64,000 nucleotides of DNA from Phormidium tanganyikae FI6-MK23 (lineage in GTDB: Bacteria > Cyanobacteriota > Cyanobacteriia > Leptolyngbyales > Leptolyngbyaceae), in contig JAHHHU010000016.1 in the NCBI GenBank assembly GCA_019359175.1, positions 1-64,000 of the forward strand, read 5' to 3'. A model generated the notes under the pieces. It saw only the letters and a list, made by a program, of their open reading frames with translations. It did not search any database and had not been told where the DNA came from. Shown here piece by piece: positions 31,596-41,759 of the stretch (position 1 is the first letter of the stretch; each line of letters opens with the position of its first letter). A program made the position numbers and the translations under genes.

Positions 31596-31621
31596 ATGCT
31601 CTACCATTGAGCTAGTCATCC
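31550..31621 (-). tRNA. tRNA-Lys (CTT)
   Basis: 72 nt on the minus strand. Acceptor GGATGAC/GTCATCC, D-arm GCTC...GAGC, anticodon loop CTCTTAA (anticodon CTT, lysine), T-arm CTGGG TTCGAGC CCCAG, discriminator A; CCA is not encoded. It is the integration target: its 3' part is the 52-bp attachment repeat. Confidence 0.95.
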
Positions 31622-31659
31622 AAAGTTCTTTTTTCAGTATATCAGGATTGCTCCAGTCC

Positions 31660-32862
31660 ATGAACAAATGGTTATCGATCGTAGGAATCGGCGATGATGG
31701 GCTTGAAAATGTTGCGCCAATTGGTCGATCGCTGATTAATCAAGCCGAAATTCTCGTTGGGGGCGATCGACATCTCGCAATGTTGCCGGACGATTCCCGT
31801 CTTAAAATTCGCTGGACTTCCCCGATCGAAGACGCAATCCAAAAGCTTCTAACTTATCGTGGACAGTCAGTGTGTGTATTAGCCAGCGGTGATCCGATGT
31901 GTTACGGCATCGGGTCAACGTTGATCCGTCGAATTGCGATCGACGAAATTACAATCATTCCTGCACCCTCCGCGTTTAGTCTTGCCTGTTCTCGATTAGG
32001 TTGGTCGCTGTCTGAAGTTGAAACTCTTAGCCTTTGTGGACGTGATTCAGCATTACTCAATGCGGTGCTTTATTCAAATGCGCGAATTTTAGTGTTAAGT
32101 GCCGATCGACAAACACCCGCAATCGTGGCTCAGATATTGCGCGATCGTGGTTTAGCTGAAAGTTCGATGATTGTTTTAGAACATTTGGGCGGAACAAAAG
32201 AACGCATTCTTTCAGGAACAGCAGGCGACTGGAATTACACAGATATTGCAGATTTGAATACGATCGCCATTACTTGCTCTCCTGCTCCTCTACTTTCTCG
32301 CACCCCAGGACTTCCTGACTCTGCCTATCAACACGATGGACAATTAACTAAGCGTGAAGTCCGAGCCGTCACACTGTCTACGCTTGCTTCACACCCTGGA
32401 CAGTTACTTTGGGATGTCGGGGCAGGATGTGGCTCGATCTCCATTGAATGGATGCGATCGGATCGAAGATGTCAGGCAATTGCGATTGAATCGAATGTCG
32501 CTCGACTAAAATTAATTGCTCAGAACGCGAATACGCTTGGTGTTCCGAATCTTAAGATCGTTTCGGGTAAAGCCCCGATCTCACTTCAAAATCTGCCTCA
32601 GCCAGATACGATTTTTATTGGCGGGGGATTGACTGTACCGGACGTGATTGAAACTTGTTGGCGATCGCTGCGTCCCGGTGGGCGATTGGTTGCAAATGCT
32701 GTGACCGTCGAAACCGAAGCACAACTATTCCACTGGCAGAACAGACTTGGAGGAGAACTAATGCGAATCGCAATTCAACGTGCGGAACCTGTGGGAAAGT
32801 TTCTAGGCTGGAAAGCGATGTCACCAATCACTCAATGGTGTGTAATCAAAGCTGTTGATTGA
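31660..32862 (+). CDS. cobL: Precorrin-6Y C5,15-methyltransferase (decarboxylating), CbiE-CbiT fusion
   Basis: A 400-residue fused enzyme of cobalamin (B12) synthesis. The N-terminal CbiE domain (IVGIGDDGLENVAPIGRSLI, CVLASGDPMCYGIGSTL) methylates C5. The C-terminal CbiT domain (QLLWDVGAGCGSISIEWMRS, IFIGGG) binds S-adenosylmethionine, methylates C15 and decarboxylates. The ATG at 31660 fits the family start; an upstream frame would run into the tRNA. Its end overlaps convergently the precorrin-6 reductase gene by 17 bases. It lies just outside the integrated element. Confidence 0.93.
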   Translation: MNKWLSIVGIGDDGLENVAPIGRSLINQAEILVGGDRHLAMLPDDSRLKIRWTSPIEDAIQKLLTYRGQSVCVLASGDPMCYGIGSTLIRRIAIDEITIIPAPSAFSLACSRLGWSLSEVETLSLCGRDSALLNAVLYSNARILVLSADRQTPAIVAQILRDRGLAESSMIVLEHLGGTKERILSGTAGDWNYTDIADLNTIAITCSPAPLLSRTPGLPDSAYQHDGQLTKREVRAVTLSTLASHPGQLLWDVGAGCGSISIEWMRSDRRCQAIAIESNVARLKLIAQNANTLGVPNLKIVSGKAPISLQNLPQPDTIFIGGGLTVPDVIETCWRSLRPGGRLVANAVTVETEAQLFHWQNRLGGELMRIAIQRAEPVGKFLGWKAMSPITQWCVIKAVD

Positions 32863-33583
32863 TCCATACCAATGCAGCTTTCACTTCAGAGGCACAGAGA
32901 CCAGGAGGCATTGACGGACGTTGTACCATCACGACAGGTAACTTTAGCTCACGAGCAGCCATTAACTTAGAAACAGTTGCATCTCCGCCGCTATTTTTGC
33001 TGACGATCGCTTGAATTTCATAGTCCTGCATCCACGATCGCTCTTGTTCAACCGAAAACGGCGCACGCGCTAACAGTACCTCTCCCCGTGGAATCGGTGT
33101 TCCAGCCACAGGCGGATCAATCATTCGCATTAAAAACCATAGTTCTGTTAGATAAGCAAATGTAGAAAGCTCTTGGCGTCCGATCGTCAAAAAGATTCGC
33201 TGTGCCAAGTCGGGTAGAATCGCCGCCGCTGCTTCGTTGCTTTCAACTTCGATCCAATTCGGCTCCGACTCCCAAGCAGGACGAACGATCGACAATCGCG
33301 GAATCGAAACGCGATCGACTGCGGTTGCGGCGTTCCATGAAATCTGAGCTGCGAAAGGATGAGTCGCATCAATCAGTAAATCAATTCGCTGATCCTGAAG
33401 ATAGTTAATCAGTCCTGCTATTCCGCCAAATCCGCCGCTGCGGACGGTTCCAGCAGGATTGCTCGGCTGTTGAGTGCGTCCAGCAAGTGAAGAAATAACT
33501 TCTAAGTTCGGAATCCCTGCGGCTTTTGCAGCTAATTCCGTTGCTTCTGTTGTTCCACCGAGAATAAGCAATCGTTTTTTCAC
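32846..33583 (-). CDS. cobK: Precorrin-6A reductase
   Basis: 245 residues. LLILGGTTEATELAAKAAG is the nucleotide-binding start of the CobK/CbiJ family, followed by DLLIDATHPFAAQISWNA and AIVSKNSGGDATVSKLMAAR, both hallmarks. It reduces the precorrin-6A ring with NADPH, the step directly before CobL. It is convergent with cobL (17-base overlap) and divergent from bioA. Confidence 0.92.
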   Translation of the reverse strand: MKKRLLILGGTTEATELAAKAAGIPNLEVISSLAGRTQQPSNPAGTVRSGGFGGIAGLINYLQDQRIDLLIDATHPFAAQISWNAATAVDRVSIPRLSIVRPAWESEPNWIEVESNEAAAAILPDLAQRIFLTIGRQELSTFAYLTELWFLMRMIDPPVAGTPIPRGEVLLARAPFSVEQERSWMQDYEIQAIVSKNSGGDATVSKLMAARELKLPVVMVQRPSMPPGLCASEVKAALVWINQQL

Positions 33584-33651
33584 GATCGAGAATCCAAACC
33601 ACCGTTGCTATTATCTGAGACAATCAACAATGCTGCAACTTACATAAAACT

Positions 33652-34926
33652 ATGGACTCTCCGATCTGGCGACCGTTTACCCAAATGAAAACGACTCCTG
33701 AACCGTTGAAGGTAAAGCGCGGGCAGGGCGTTTGGCTAGAACTGGAAGACGATCGACGAATTCTGGATTGTATTTCAAGCTGGTGGGTGACAATTCACGG
33801 TCATGCTCATCCTGCCTTGGCTGAAGCACTGTATCAACAAGCACAACAGTTAGAGCATATAATTTTTGCTGGATTCACTCACGATCCGGCTGAACAACTA
33901 GCGCAAAAATTACTGACTCACTTACCCTCTGAGCTAAAACGAGTATTCTTTTCAGACAATGGCTCAACTGCGATCGAAGTTGCACTAAAAATGGCGTATC
34001 AGTACTGGCGCAATCTGGGAGAGCAACGCACCACATTTATTACTTTTGAAGGGGGCTATCACGGAGATACGATCGGGGCAATGTCGATCGGGGCAGGTTC
34101 AACCTGGTGGCAGTCGTATCGCGATTTAATGTTCCAGACTGCTTTAGTTCCATTTCCTGAAACCTATCAAGGGGATTTAGATATCGATCGTAAAGAAGCA
34201 GAAGCCTTAAACGCGATCGAACAATTGCTTAAACAACAAAATATAATCGGAATTTTTATCGAACCTTTGATTCAAGGTGCGGGCGGAATGCGAATGTGCC
34301 GTCCTCGATTTTTGCAAGCCTTGAGAACATTAGCAACTCAGTTCAATGTGTTGTTAATTTACGACGAAGTGATGACCGGATTCGGGCGTACTGGGGAATT
34401 GTTCGCCTGTGTGAAGTCTGCCGCCACACCAGACATTATTTGCTTATCCAAAGGGCTATCTGGTGGATGTTTACCCTTAGCAGTGACGATCGCAACCGAA
34501 GCGATCTATCAAGCCTTTTATCAAGACGATCCAACTCAAGCGTTCTATCACGGACATTCCTACACCGGAAATCCGTTGGCTTGTGCAACCGGAGTCGTTT
34601 CGCTCGAATTGCTTGAGCAGAATCCCGAAGCTTATCAACGATTAGAAGCCTTGCACTGGAAATTTATCGATCGCTATCTGCTCGACCATTCTCGACTGAA
34701 ACAATTTCGAGTTTGCGGCACGATCGCGGCAATGGAAATCAAAACAACCGAAGAATCCGGTTACTTTAACGCGATCGCTCCGTTGCTGAAATCGAAATTT
34801 CTCGATGCCGGATTTCTCTTACGTCCGTTGGGCGATACGCTTTACATCATGCCGCCATACTGCATTTCAGTAGACGAATTGGAATCGATCTACTCGGTTA
34901 TCGATCGAACTTTGGCGAATCTCTAG
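33652..34926 (+). CDS. bioA: Adenosylmethionine-8-amino-7-oxononanoate aminotransferase
   Basis: 424 residues, the normal length. A PLP-dependent class III aminotransferase of biotin synthesis that converts KAPA to DAPA using S-adenosylmethionine as amino donor. Visible features are IWRPFTQM near the start (substrate pocket), DCISSWWVTIHGHAHPALAE, FFSDNGSTAIEVALKMAYQY, YDEVMTGFGRTGELFA and the PLP lysine in ICLSKGLSGGCLPL. It is divergent from cobK with about 68 bases between. Confidence 0.94.
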   Translation: MDSPIWRPFTQMKTTPEPLKVKRGQGVWLELEDDRRILDCISSWWVTIHGHAHPALAEALYQQAQQLEHIIFAGFTHDPAEQLAQKLLTHLPSELKRVFFSDNGSTAIEVALKMAYQYWRNLGEQRTTFITFEGGYHGDTIGAMSIGAGSTWWQSYRDLMFQTALVPFPETYQGDLDIDRKEAEALNAIEQLLKQQNIIGIFIEPLIQGAGGMRMCRPRFLQALRTLATQFNVLLIYDEVMTGFGRTGELFACVKSAATPDIICLSKGLSGGCLPLAVTIATEAIYQAFYQDDPTQAFYHGHSYTGNPLACATGVVSLELLEQNPEAYQRLEALHWKFIDRYLLDHSRLKQFRVCGTIAAMEIKTTEESGYFNAIAPLLKSKFLDAGFLLRPLGDTLYIMPPYCISVDELESIYSVIDRTLANL

Positions 34927-35028
34927 AATTTATCCAAGTTCCTGGTGATGAAAAAATGCTTTGTATCACCGATCGAATTATCTGGCTCAGTCCCGCAGAA
35001 ATGGCACTCCCAGTTTTGGAACATTCCG

Positions 35029-35892
35029 CTACAAATCGTCAGGATTAAGCCCTAGCGCCCGGAGTCGTTCTGCCAATTGCTGCGATCTCGATCGTTCCTG
35101 CTGTAATTCGCGTTCTGCCTGTTCCGCCCGTTCTCGTTCTTGTTCCGCCCGTTCCCGTTCTTGTTCTGCCTGAAGACGTTGCCACTCCGCCCGTTGTCGC
35201 TCCTGTTCCGCTCGTTGGCGTTCTAATTGTGCTCGTTCTTGAGCCGTAGGAAGCCAGTTCTGTTCTGAATCATACCAACGTAACCATTTTCCTTCAGTCG
35301 CTTCATACTGCCCTTGCCAAACTCCTAACCCCACTTGAATATCCTCAAGCCATAGCTTCGAATCTGGCAGAGATAGCTCTTGATACCGGAGTCCTTCCAA
35401 TTTGAACGCGCGGAATTCGCTCACATAGCGATCGAACACCACATAGTAAGGAACGCGCAAAATCCGCTCATAGACTTCCCATTTCGTCGGGGGCTTCCCG
35501 ACCTCGCGCAACGTCTGTCCCAAATCTTCTCCCTCAGTTCCAGGAGAAAGTAACTCTACGACCAAAAAAGGAGCAATGCTTTCTTGCCAAATCACGTAGC
35601 TCAGTCGCAAATCTTCCTGAGAGCTAGACCGTTGTACCCCTAGCACAACAAACCAATCCGGGCGCTTGTACCACAGGGGATGGCGAGACTCATAGTAAAG
35701 ATTGATGTCTGTCCCGACGAAAAGATGATCGGCTAACCACACAGGCGAGTGAAATGTTTCGCGCAAGAGATGGGGCTGAAACTCGTGAAACTCGTCTGGC
35801 AAACCTGGCTCCTCTGGGTCTTCGCTCTTGAGATCATACATGGTCGGAAGCGGCTCTCGCGCGGGTTTGGGGGGATCAGTTTGATACATCAC
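35029..35892 (-). CDS. Uma2-family putative endonuclease with coiled-coil tail
   Basis: 287 residues. The DUF820/Uma2 core includes YYESRHPLWYKRPDWFVVLG and APFLVVELLSPGTEGEDLGQ. The C-terminus is a highly charged helix of repeated QERERAEQERERAEQ units ending LAERLRALGLNPDDL, a common cyanobacterial form of this family. The repeat coding stretch (35070-35230) is low complexity and prone to slippage. Physiological role unknown; solitary minus-strand gene. Confidence 0.9.
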   Translation of the reverse strand: MMYQTDPPKPAREPLPTMYDLKSEDPEEPGLPDEFHEFQPHLLRETFHSPVWLADHLFVGTDINLYYESRHPLWYKRPDWFVVLGVQRSSSQEDLRLSYVIWQESIAPFLVVELLSPGTEGEDLGQTLREVGKPPTKWEVYERILRVPYYVVFDRYVSEFRAFKLEGLRYQELSLPDSKLWLEDIQVGLGVWQGQYEATEGKWLRWYDSEQNWLPTAQERAQLERQRAEQERQRAEWQRLQAEQERERAEQERERAEQAERELQQERSRSQQLAERLRALGLNPDDL

Positions 35893-36106
35893 GAGTAGCT
35901 TCCTTGATTCAGCAACTTTCTACATTGTATCGGCTCAATCAAATTGTATGAGCGAGAGGACGATTGGAATAGAGCGATCTCGCTCACTGATAGTAATACT
36001 TTGCAATTTTCTCAGCGCTCAACATCTTGTTACAAAACTCATGAACGATTTTCGCGATCGTGCGGTCTAACCAGAATTACATTCACTACACTAATTGAGA
36101 GACAAG

Positions 36107-37690
36107 ATGTTTCGACATTGGCTTCGACCTGAGACAGGGGGAATTGCATCCGTGAAACAGTGGATGAAAGCGAGACCGAAGCTTCCAAAATGGGCACTGT
36201 GGCTGCTGGTTGCAGGAGTACTGGGCGCAGGAGGCTATTTTGGATACAACCAGTACAGGGCATCACAACGACAAGAATCGAGGCGGCGTATTCAAACTGT
36301 GACCGCAGATCGAGTAGACACAGCGATCTCCATTGCTGCTAATGGAACAGTTCAGCCTGCTCAGTCGGTGAACGTGAGTCCGAAAAGTTCTGGTGTGCTG
36401 AAACAGTTGTTAGTCAAAGAAGGCGATCGAGTCGAAGCAGGTCAGATTTTGGCGTACATGGATGATTCGAACTTTCAGGGACAGTTAATTCAGGCACAGG
36501 CGCAGGTCGCGAATACACAGGCGAATTTAGCAAAGCTTGAATCGGGCAATCGTCCGCAAGAAATTGCACAAGCACGGGCTCAACTCACAGCAGCGCAGGC
36601 AAATCTAGATAAGCTGATTGCGGGAAATCGTCCACAGGAAATTGCACAAGCTCGATCGCAGTTAACCGCTGCCGAAGCGAACCTCCAGCAAGCCGAATTG
36701 AACTATAACCAAAACCAGCGATTGTTCTCTTCGGGTGCGTTATCTCAGCGCGAATTTGATACGTCTCGGACGACATTAGCAACCGCCCGCGCTCAAGTCG
36801 AGCAAGCAAGACAATCAACGAATCTTCAGCAAACGGGAACTCGTCCGGAGGATATTGAAGCGGCTCGCGCTCAGGTTGAACAGTCAAAACAAGCATTGAG
36901 CTTACAGCAGGCAGGAAGTCGATCGGAAGATATCGAAGCTGCCCGCGCTCAAATGATGAATGCTCAAGGACAGCTCAAAACTGTTCAGACTCAGATTAAT
37001 GACAACATCATTCGCGCTCCCTTTAGCGGTGTGATCACCCGCAAGTTTGCTGATCCGGGTTCGTTTGTCACCCCAACTACGTCGAGTAGTGCGGTTTCTT
37101 CTGCGACTTCTTCTTCGATTCTGGCATTAGCAGCGACGAATCAAGTGGTGGCAAAAGTACCAGAAACGAGCATCTCACGAATCAAAGTGGGTCAGCGTGT
37201 GACGATCGAGGCGGATGCTTTTCCGGGTCAGTCTTTTACCGGAACAGTTGTGCAAGTTGCAAATCAATCGACTGTTGATCAGAATGTGACGAACTTTGAG
37301 GTTAAGGCATCGATCGACGATCGACAAAACAACTTACAGGCTGGCATGAATGTGAATGTGAAGTTCAATGTTGGTAAGATTGATAATGCTTTAGTGATTC
37401 CAACTGTTGCAATTGTGCGCCAGGCAGAAGGAACGGGGGTATTGCTTGCTAGTCAAGAGCAGGGAAGACCTCGATTTCAGCGCATTACTACGGGCGCAAC
37501 CGTAGACGATAAGACTGTCGTGGAATCGGGACTCAAAGAAGGCGATCGAGTGTTGATTAGTTTTCCGCAGGGAGAGCGACCGCAATCGAGAACGCCTTCG
37601 ATCTTTCCAGGTGCACCAGGGGGAGGCGCTCCAGGTGGCGCACCTTCAAGCGGCGGATCTCCGGGTGGCAGTAGACGCGGAGGAGGCTAA
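36107..37690 (+). CDS. Efflux periplasmic adaptor (membrane-fusion protein)
   Basis: 527 residues from the ATG at 36107 (an upstream TTG is possible but weaker). A membrane segment (LPKWALWLLVAGVLGAGGYF) is followed by the barrel-sandwich/lipoyl halves (VNVSPKSSGVLKQLLVKEGD and IRAPFSGVITRKFADPG), a long alpha-hairpin with repeated RPQEIAQARAQLTAAQ units, and a beta-barrel domain. The C-terminus is glycine/proline rich. It would link the MacB-type transporter encoded next to an outer-membrane channel such as TolC. Three genes follow one another with 2-4 bases between, so they form an operon. Confidence 0.9.
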   Translation: MFRHWLRPETGGIASVKQWMKARPKLPKWALWLLVAGVLGAGGYFGYNQYRASQRQESRRRIQTVTADRVDTAISIAANGTVQPAQSVNVSPKSSGVLKQLLVKEGDRVEAGQILAYMDDSNFQGQLIQAQAQVANTQANLAKLESGNRPQEIAQARAQLTAAQANLDKLIAGNRPQEIAQARSQLTAAEANLQQAELNYNQNQRLFSSGALSQREFDTSRTTLATARAQVEQARQSTNLQQTGTRPEDIEAARAQVEQSKQALSLQQAGSRSEDIEAARAQMMNAQGQLKTVQTQINDNIIRAPFSGVITRKFADPGSFVTPTTSSSAVSSATSSSILALAATNQVVAKVPETSISRIKVGQRVTIEADAFPGQSFTGTVVQVANQSTVDQNVTNFEVKASIDDRQNNLQAGMNVNVKFNVGKIDNALVIPTVAIVRQAEGTGVLLASQEQGRPRFQRITTGATVDDKTVVESGLKEGDRVLISFPQGERPQSRTPSIFPGAPGGGAPGGAPSSGGSPGGSRRGGG

Positions 37691-37694
37691 GAAC

Positions 37695-38960
37695 ATGGGA
37701 AAGTTTGCAGAAATTCGACCGAATCCGATATCCCTGCTTGAAATTTTTACAATGGCAGTGGAAGCACTATGGAGTAATCGTTTACGTACTAGCTTGACGA
37801 TGTTGGGTGTTGTGATTGGTATCGCTTCAGTGATTACCGTGACATCCGTTGGGCAAGGGGTTCAGAAAGCAACTGAGCAACAGATTCAAGCATTGGGAAC
37901 GAATGTGATGCTGGTGCTGTCGGGTGTTGCTCGATCGGGTGGAATTAGTCAAGGAGCTGGATCAGCCAGTACGCTCACTTTAGAAGATGCTCAAGCGGTT
38001 GGACGGCAAGTTCCGGCGGCTGAAGGAGTAACTGCGTTTCTACAACGTGGTGGACAAGTCGTTTATAACGATCAGAATGATTCAACTTCGATTCTAGGAA
38101 TTGATTTGAATTACTCAGATGTGAAGGAAATTAAGCCACAGGAAGGGCGATTTTTTACTCAGGATGATATGCAGGATGCGAATTCTGTAGTTGTGTTAGG
38201 AAGTGCGGTTCGGGATAGTTTATTTTCACCTGGAGAAGCCGCGCTCGGAGCAAATATCCGCATTCAAAACAACCGTTACACGGTGTTAGGAGTTGCAGAA
38301 TCGAAAGGCTCAGTGGGTGGGCAAGATCAAGACGATCGCGTTTACATTCCACTGACCAATATGTCCTCGCGAATTGTAGGAAATAATTCGCTGAATGGTC
38401 GCGCGATTAGTGGATTTTGGGTGAAATCGAAAGATCAAGAACAGCTTGAAGCCGCACAGTTTCAAGTGACTAATCTCTTGAGAATTCGACATAATATTTA
38501 TCCTCCCAGACCTGATGATTTTCGGATTAGCAATCAGGTTGATATTATCAATACCTTTAGTAGCGTTGTGGGATTGTTTACGGTAATGGTGAGTGCAATC
38601 GCTGGAATTTCGCTGATTGTAGGTGGAATTGGAATCGCAAACATTATGCTGGTATCGGTGGTTGAGCGAACGCGCGAAATTGGTGTTAGAAAAGCGATCG
38701 GTGCAACGAATAGTGCTGTTTTAAGTCAGTTTCTCACCGAGGCGATTTTGGTGTCGCTGCTTGGCGGTGCGATCGGGGTTGGGGCTGGATTAGGATTAGC
38801 GTTTGCGGCATCGAGCGTGTTTAGCTTTCCATTTGTTGTTTCGGGATTTGCGATCGCGTCTGGATTAACTCTCGCTCTAGTAGTGGGACTGATTGCAGGT
38901 GTGATTCCGGCTCGAAATGCAGCGCGACTCGATCCGATTGCGGCACTACGGAGCGATTAA
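37695..38960 (+). CDS. MacB-type ABC transporter permease
   Basis: 421 residues from the ATG at 37695, which has AGGAGG ten bases upstream. One N-terminal membrane helix (LTMLGVVIGIASVITVTSVG), a large periplasmic MacB_PCD domain, and three C-terminal helices (LIVGGIGIANIMLVSVVERT is the FtsX-like signature, with REIGVRKAIGATNSAVLSQF). MacB proteins move substrates by mechanotransmission rather than a channel. In this case the ATPase is a separate gene directly downstream. Confidence 0.92.
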   Translation: MGKFAEIRPNPISLLEIFTMAVEALWSNRLRTSLTMLGVVIGIASVITVTSVGQGVQKATEQQIQALGTNVMLVLSGVARSGGISQGAGSASTLTLEDAQAVGRQVPAAEGVTAFLQRGGQVVYNDQNDSTSILGIDLNYSDVKEIKPQEGRFFTQDDMQDANSVVVLGSAVRDSLFSPGEAALGANIRIQNNRYTVLGVAESKGSVGGQDQDDRVYIPLTNMSSRIVGNNSLNGRAISGFWVKSKDQEQLEAAQFQVTNLLRIRHNIYPPRPDDFRISNQVDIINTFSSVVGLFTVMVSAIAGISLIVGGIGIANIMLVSVVERTREIGVRKAIGATNSAVLSQFLTEAILVSLLGGAIGVGAGLGLAFAASSVFSFPFVVSGFAIASGLTLALVVGLIAGVIPARNAARLDPIAALRSD

Positions 38961-38962
38961 AT

Positions 38963-39637
38963 ATGGCAACCATGATTTGGATGGAGAACATTATCAAAAC
39001 CTATCGTTTAGGTGATATTGATGTTCCGGTTCTCAAAGGTATTGATTTGTCGATCGAAGAAGGTGAATATGTTGCCATCATGGGAATGTCGGGATCGGGT
39101 AAATCAACTTTGATGAATATCATTGGTTGCCTTGATCGCCCTTCTGATGGTCACTATGTTCTCGAAGGTAGAAACTTAACGACATTAGGCAATGACGAAC
39201 TTGCTTTCATTCGGAATCAACGCATTGGATTTGTGTTTCAGCAATTCAATCTATTAAATCGATCGACAGCGTTAGAAAATGTGATGTTGCCGATGGTATA
39301 TGCAGGAATTCCGCGATCGCAAAGAAAGCTTCGTGCAGAAGAAGCACTCACCCGTGTAGGACTAGCAGAACGCTTATTAAATCGTCCGAATCAGCTTTCG
39401 GGCGGACAACAGCAGCGAGTCGCGATCGCGCGTGCTTTGGTGAATCGTCCAGCGCTTGTACTAGCAGATGAGCCAACAGGTGCATTAGATACGCAGACTT
39501 CAACCGAAGTAATGAGTTTATTAACCGAATTAAATCAGCAGGGAATTACGATCGTGATTGTGACGCACGAACCAGATGTCGCAGCACAAACTCGGCGCGT
39601 GATTCATGTCAAAGATGGATTAGTTGTTGATCGTTGA
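38963..39637 (+). CDS. MacB/LolD-type ABC transporter ATP-binding protein
   Basis: 224 residues. Walker [10 protein letters not shown], signature [15 protein letters not shown], Walker [13 protein letters not shown] and H-switch VTHEPD are all intact. Membership in the MacB/LolD group follows from the paired FtsX-type permease. Start two bases after the permease stop. Together with the two upstream genes it forms a tripartite efflux system of macrolide/lipopeptide/peptide type; the substrate cannot be told. Confidence 0.94.
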   Translation: MATMIWMENIIKTYRLGDIDVPVLKGIDLSIEEGEYVAIMGMSGSGKSTLMNIIGCLDRPSDGHYVLEGRNLTTLGNDELAFIRNQRIGFVFQQFNLLNRSTALENVMLPMVYAGIPRSQRKLRAEEALTRVGLAERLLNRPNQLSGGQQQRVAIARALVNRPALVLADEPTGALDTQTSTEVMSLLTELNQQGITIVIVTHEPDVAAQTRRVIHVKDGLVVDR

Positions 39638-39659
39638 GCAAAGCGATTGGCTGAGGCGA

Positions 39660-39953
39660 CTAAGAACTAAACAGAACTTCTAAATCTCGATAGCCGCTGA
39701 CAACGCGAGCAACATCAATCCCATCAGTTCTGGGATAGTACAGAATAATATATTCCTCAACAATTGCGCCGCGTAGGTCAGGAGAAAGCTGGCTGTATGA
39801 TTTGCCTGAGTTTGGAAAGTCAGCCAGAAGCTTACATCTTTTGCGGATGTTGTCAAAAAGTTTGCTAGCTGCTGCGGGATCGCGTTGGGCAACGTAGTCG
39901 CAGATTTCATCCAAGTCTTGAACTGCTACATCGGAGAATGAGTAGCTGTTCAT
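39660..39953 (-). CDS. parE: ParE-family toxin
   Basis: 97 residues with the ParE/RelE fold: SFSDVAVQDLDEICDYVAQR, SKLFDNIRKRCKLLADFPNS, and IVEEYIILYYPRTDGIDVAR followed by VVSGYRDLEVLF. ParE toxins inhibit DNA gyrase. It overlaps the antitoxin gene by four bases (39950-39953), so it is translated coupled to it. It is a chromosomal copy, unrelated to the element. Confidence 0.88.
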   Translation of the reverse strand: MNSYSFSDVAVQDLDEICDYVAQRDPAAASKLFDNIRKRCKLLADFPNSGKSYSQLSPDLRGAIVEEYIILYYPRTDGIDVARVVSGYRDLEVLFSS

Positions 39954-40204
39954 GTGTCGGATTGGGAAAAGCGGTTAATTTTTGCTTGAAAATTCGCAAA
40001 AACGGTCTCTCCATCTGTGACTTGCCCGTTTTGAATTTGCTCAGTTCCGATCGCAATTTTTTGCCGCAGTTCTTCCAATCGCTGTTCCTGCTGCTCAAGT
40101 AGTGTAAGTGCTTTATCAATTACGTCATCTGGATCTCGATATCGACCGCTTGTAAGTCGTGCGCGTACAAATTCCGCTTGTTCTGGCTTTAAAGTGATGT
40201 TCAT
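39950..40204 (-). CDS. parD: ParD/CopG-family antitoxin
   Basis: 84 residues, MNITLKPEQAEFVRARLTSG then RYRDPDDVIDKALTLLEQQE, the ribbon-helix-helix of ParD-like antitoxins with a toxin-binding tail. The ATG at 40204 is preferred to the adjacent TTG. It precedes and overlaps the toxin gene, and lies divergent from fumC. Confidence 0.85.
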   Translation of the reverse strand: MNITLKPEQAEFVRARLTSGRYRDPDDVIDKALTLLEQQEQRLEELRQKIAIGTEQIQNGQVTDGETVFANFQAKINRFSQSDT

Positions 40205-40308
40205 CAAGGTTAAACAATGAATTTATCTTAGTTTAACGCGATCGAGCTTTTCCCTCTTCCACAAATCCCGTAGTCTAGAAATTGCTCGATCGCAAAGGAA
40301 CCATTCAA

Positions 40309-41700
40309 ATGACATCAACTCGGACAGAAACAGATAGCATGGGTGCGATCGCGGTCGAGAACGATCGCTATTGGGGCGCACAAACGCAGCGGTCTTTAAT
40401 GTATTTCGCGATCGGACAGGACAAGATGCCGATCGAGTTAATTCGGGCATTTGGGATTCTGAAAAAGGCAGCCGCGATCGTCAATCGAGATCTAGGAAAG
40501 TTGCCGCCTGAAAAAGCAGTATTGATCGTTCAAGCCGCAGATGAAGTGATTGAAGGTCAATTGAACGAGCATTTCCCTTTATCTGTGTGGCAGACGGGCA
40601 GCGGAACACAGACAAACATGAACGCGAATGAAGTGATTTCAAATCGTGCGATCGACATTGCAAATGGTGTTCTAGGCAGCAAATATCCGATTCATCCAAA
40701 TGACCACGTTAATCTGTCACAATCGTCGAATGATACGTTCCCCACAGCAATGCACATTGCAGCAGCGGAAGCGATCGATCAGCAATTGTTACCCATGATC
40801 AAAAAGCTGCGCGATGCGTTGCAGAAAAAATCCAACGAGTTTGAAACTATTATTAAAATTGGTCGGACACACTTGATGGATGCAGTTCCATTAACATTGG
40901 GGCAAGAATTCTCTGGCTATGTTGCACAGTTAGATCAAGCGATCGCGCGAATTGAAGCGACCTTACCTGGATTGTATGAATTAGCGATCGGAGGAACCGC
41001 AGTCGGAACCGGAATCAACACACATCCTGAATTTGCAGAACGATCAGCGGTTGAAATTGCAAAGTTAACTGGATTGCCGTTTGTCAGTGCGCCAAATAAG
41101 TTTGCGGCATTAGCGGCACATGATGCGATCGCCTTTACAAGTGGAGCAATCAAAACGTTAGCTTGTGCGTTGATGAAGATTGCAAATGATTTGCGCTGGA
41201 TGGGTTCAGGGCCTCGTTGCGGACTCGGAGAATTGGTGTTACCCGCAAATGAGCCGGGATCATCGATCATGCCGGGAAAGGTGAACCCAACTCAGTGTGA
41301 AGCGATGACAATGGTATGTGTGCAAGTAATGGGAAATGATAGTGCGATCGCGATTGCTGCAAGTCAAGGCAACTTTGAGCTGAATGTTTTCAAACCTGTG
41401 TTAATTCACAATCTAATCCATTCGATTCGCATTCTGTCAGATGCTTGTGCTTCATTCACAGATCACATGGTCGTTGGGATTGAACCGAATCGCGATCGTA
41501 TTACCCAATTCCTCAAAAACTCACTGATGCTAGTAACTGCACTAAATCCGAAGATTGGATACGATCGTGCTGCAAAAGTAGCATACAAAGCCTATCAAGA
41601 ACAATCAACATTGCGACAGGCTTGTATTGACTTAGGGTTTTTAACTGGGGAAGAATTCGATCAGATTGTGCGACCGGAGCAAATGATTTATCCAAGCTAA
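40309..41700 (+). CDS. fumC: Fumarate hydratase, class II
   Basis: 463 residues, the normal length. Interconverts fumarate and malate. The fumarase/aspartase signature [17 protein letters not shown] is intact, with [20 protein letters not shown] and [16 protein letters not shown], the last two being substrate-binding segments. AAAGGAA stands eight bases before the ATG at 40309; earlier starts lack it. Expressed alone, with a hairpin after the stop. Confidence 0.95.
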   Translation: MTSTRTETDSMGAIAVENDRYWGAQTQRSLMYFAIGQDKMPIELIRAFGILKKAAAIVNRDLGKLPPEKAVLIVQAADEVIEGQLNEHFPLSVWQTGSGTQTNMNANEVISNRAIDIANGVLGSKYPIHPNDHVNLSQSSNDTFPTAMHIAAAEAIDQQLLPMIKKLRDALQKKSNEFETIIKIGRTHLMDAVPLTLGQEFSGYVAQLDQAIARIEATLPGLYELAIGGTAVGTGINTHPEFAERSAVEIAKLTGLPFVSAPNKFAALAAHDAIAFTSGAIKTLACALMKIANDLRWMGSGPRCGLGELVLPANEPGSSIMPGKVNPTQCEAMTMVCVQVMGNDSAIAIAASQGNFELNVFKPVLIHNLIHSIRILSDACASFTDHMVVGIEPNRDRITQFLKNSLMLVTALNPKIGYDRAAKVAYKAYQEQSTLRQACIDLGFLTGEEFDQIVRPEQMIYPS

Positions 41701-41706
41701 AAATCC

Positions 41707-41736
41707 TGTAGGGACGTGATGAATTGCGTCTCTACA
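41707..41736. terminator. Hairpin between convergent fumC and HAD gene
   Basis: TGTAGGGACG pairs with CGTCTCTACA (one G-T pair) across ten bases. It lies seven bases after the fumC stop and before the convergent HAD gene's stop. GTAGGGACG hairpins are frequent intergenic repeats in cyanobacteria, so it may be a repeat used as a bidirectional terminator. Confidence 0.45.
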
Positions 41737-41759
41737 ACATTGGCACGATCACATTTTCA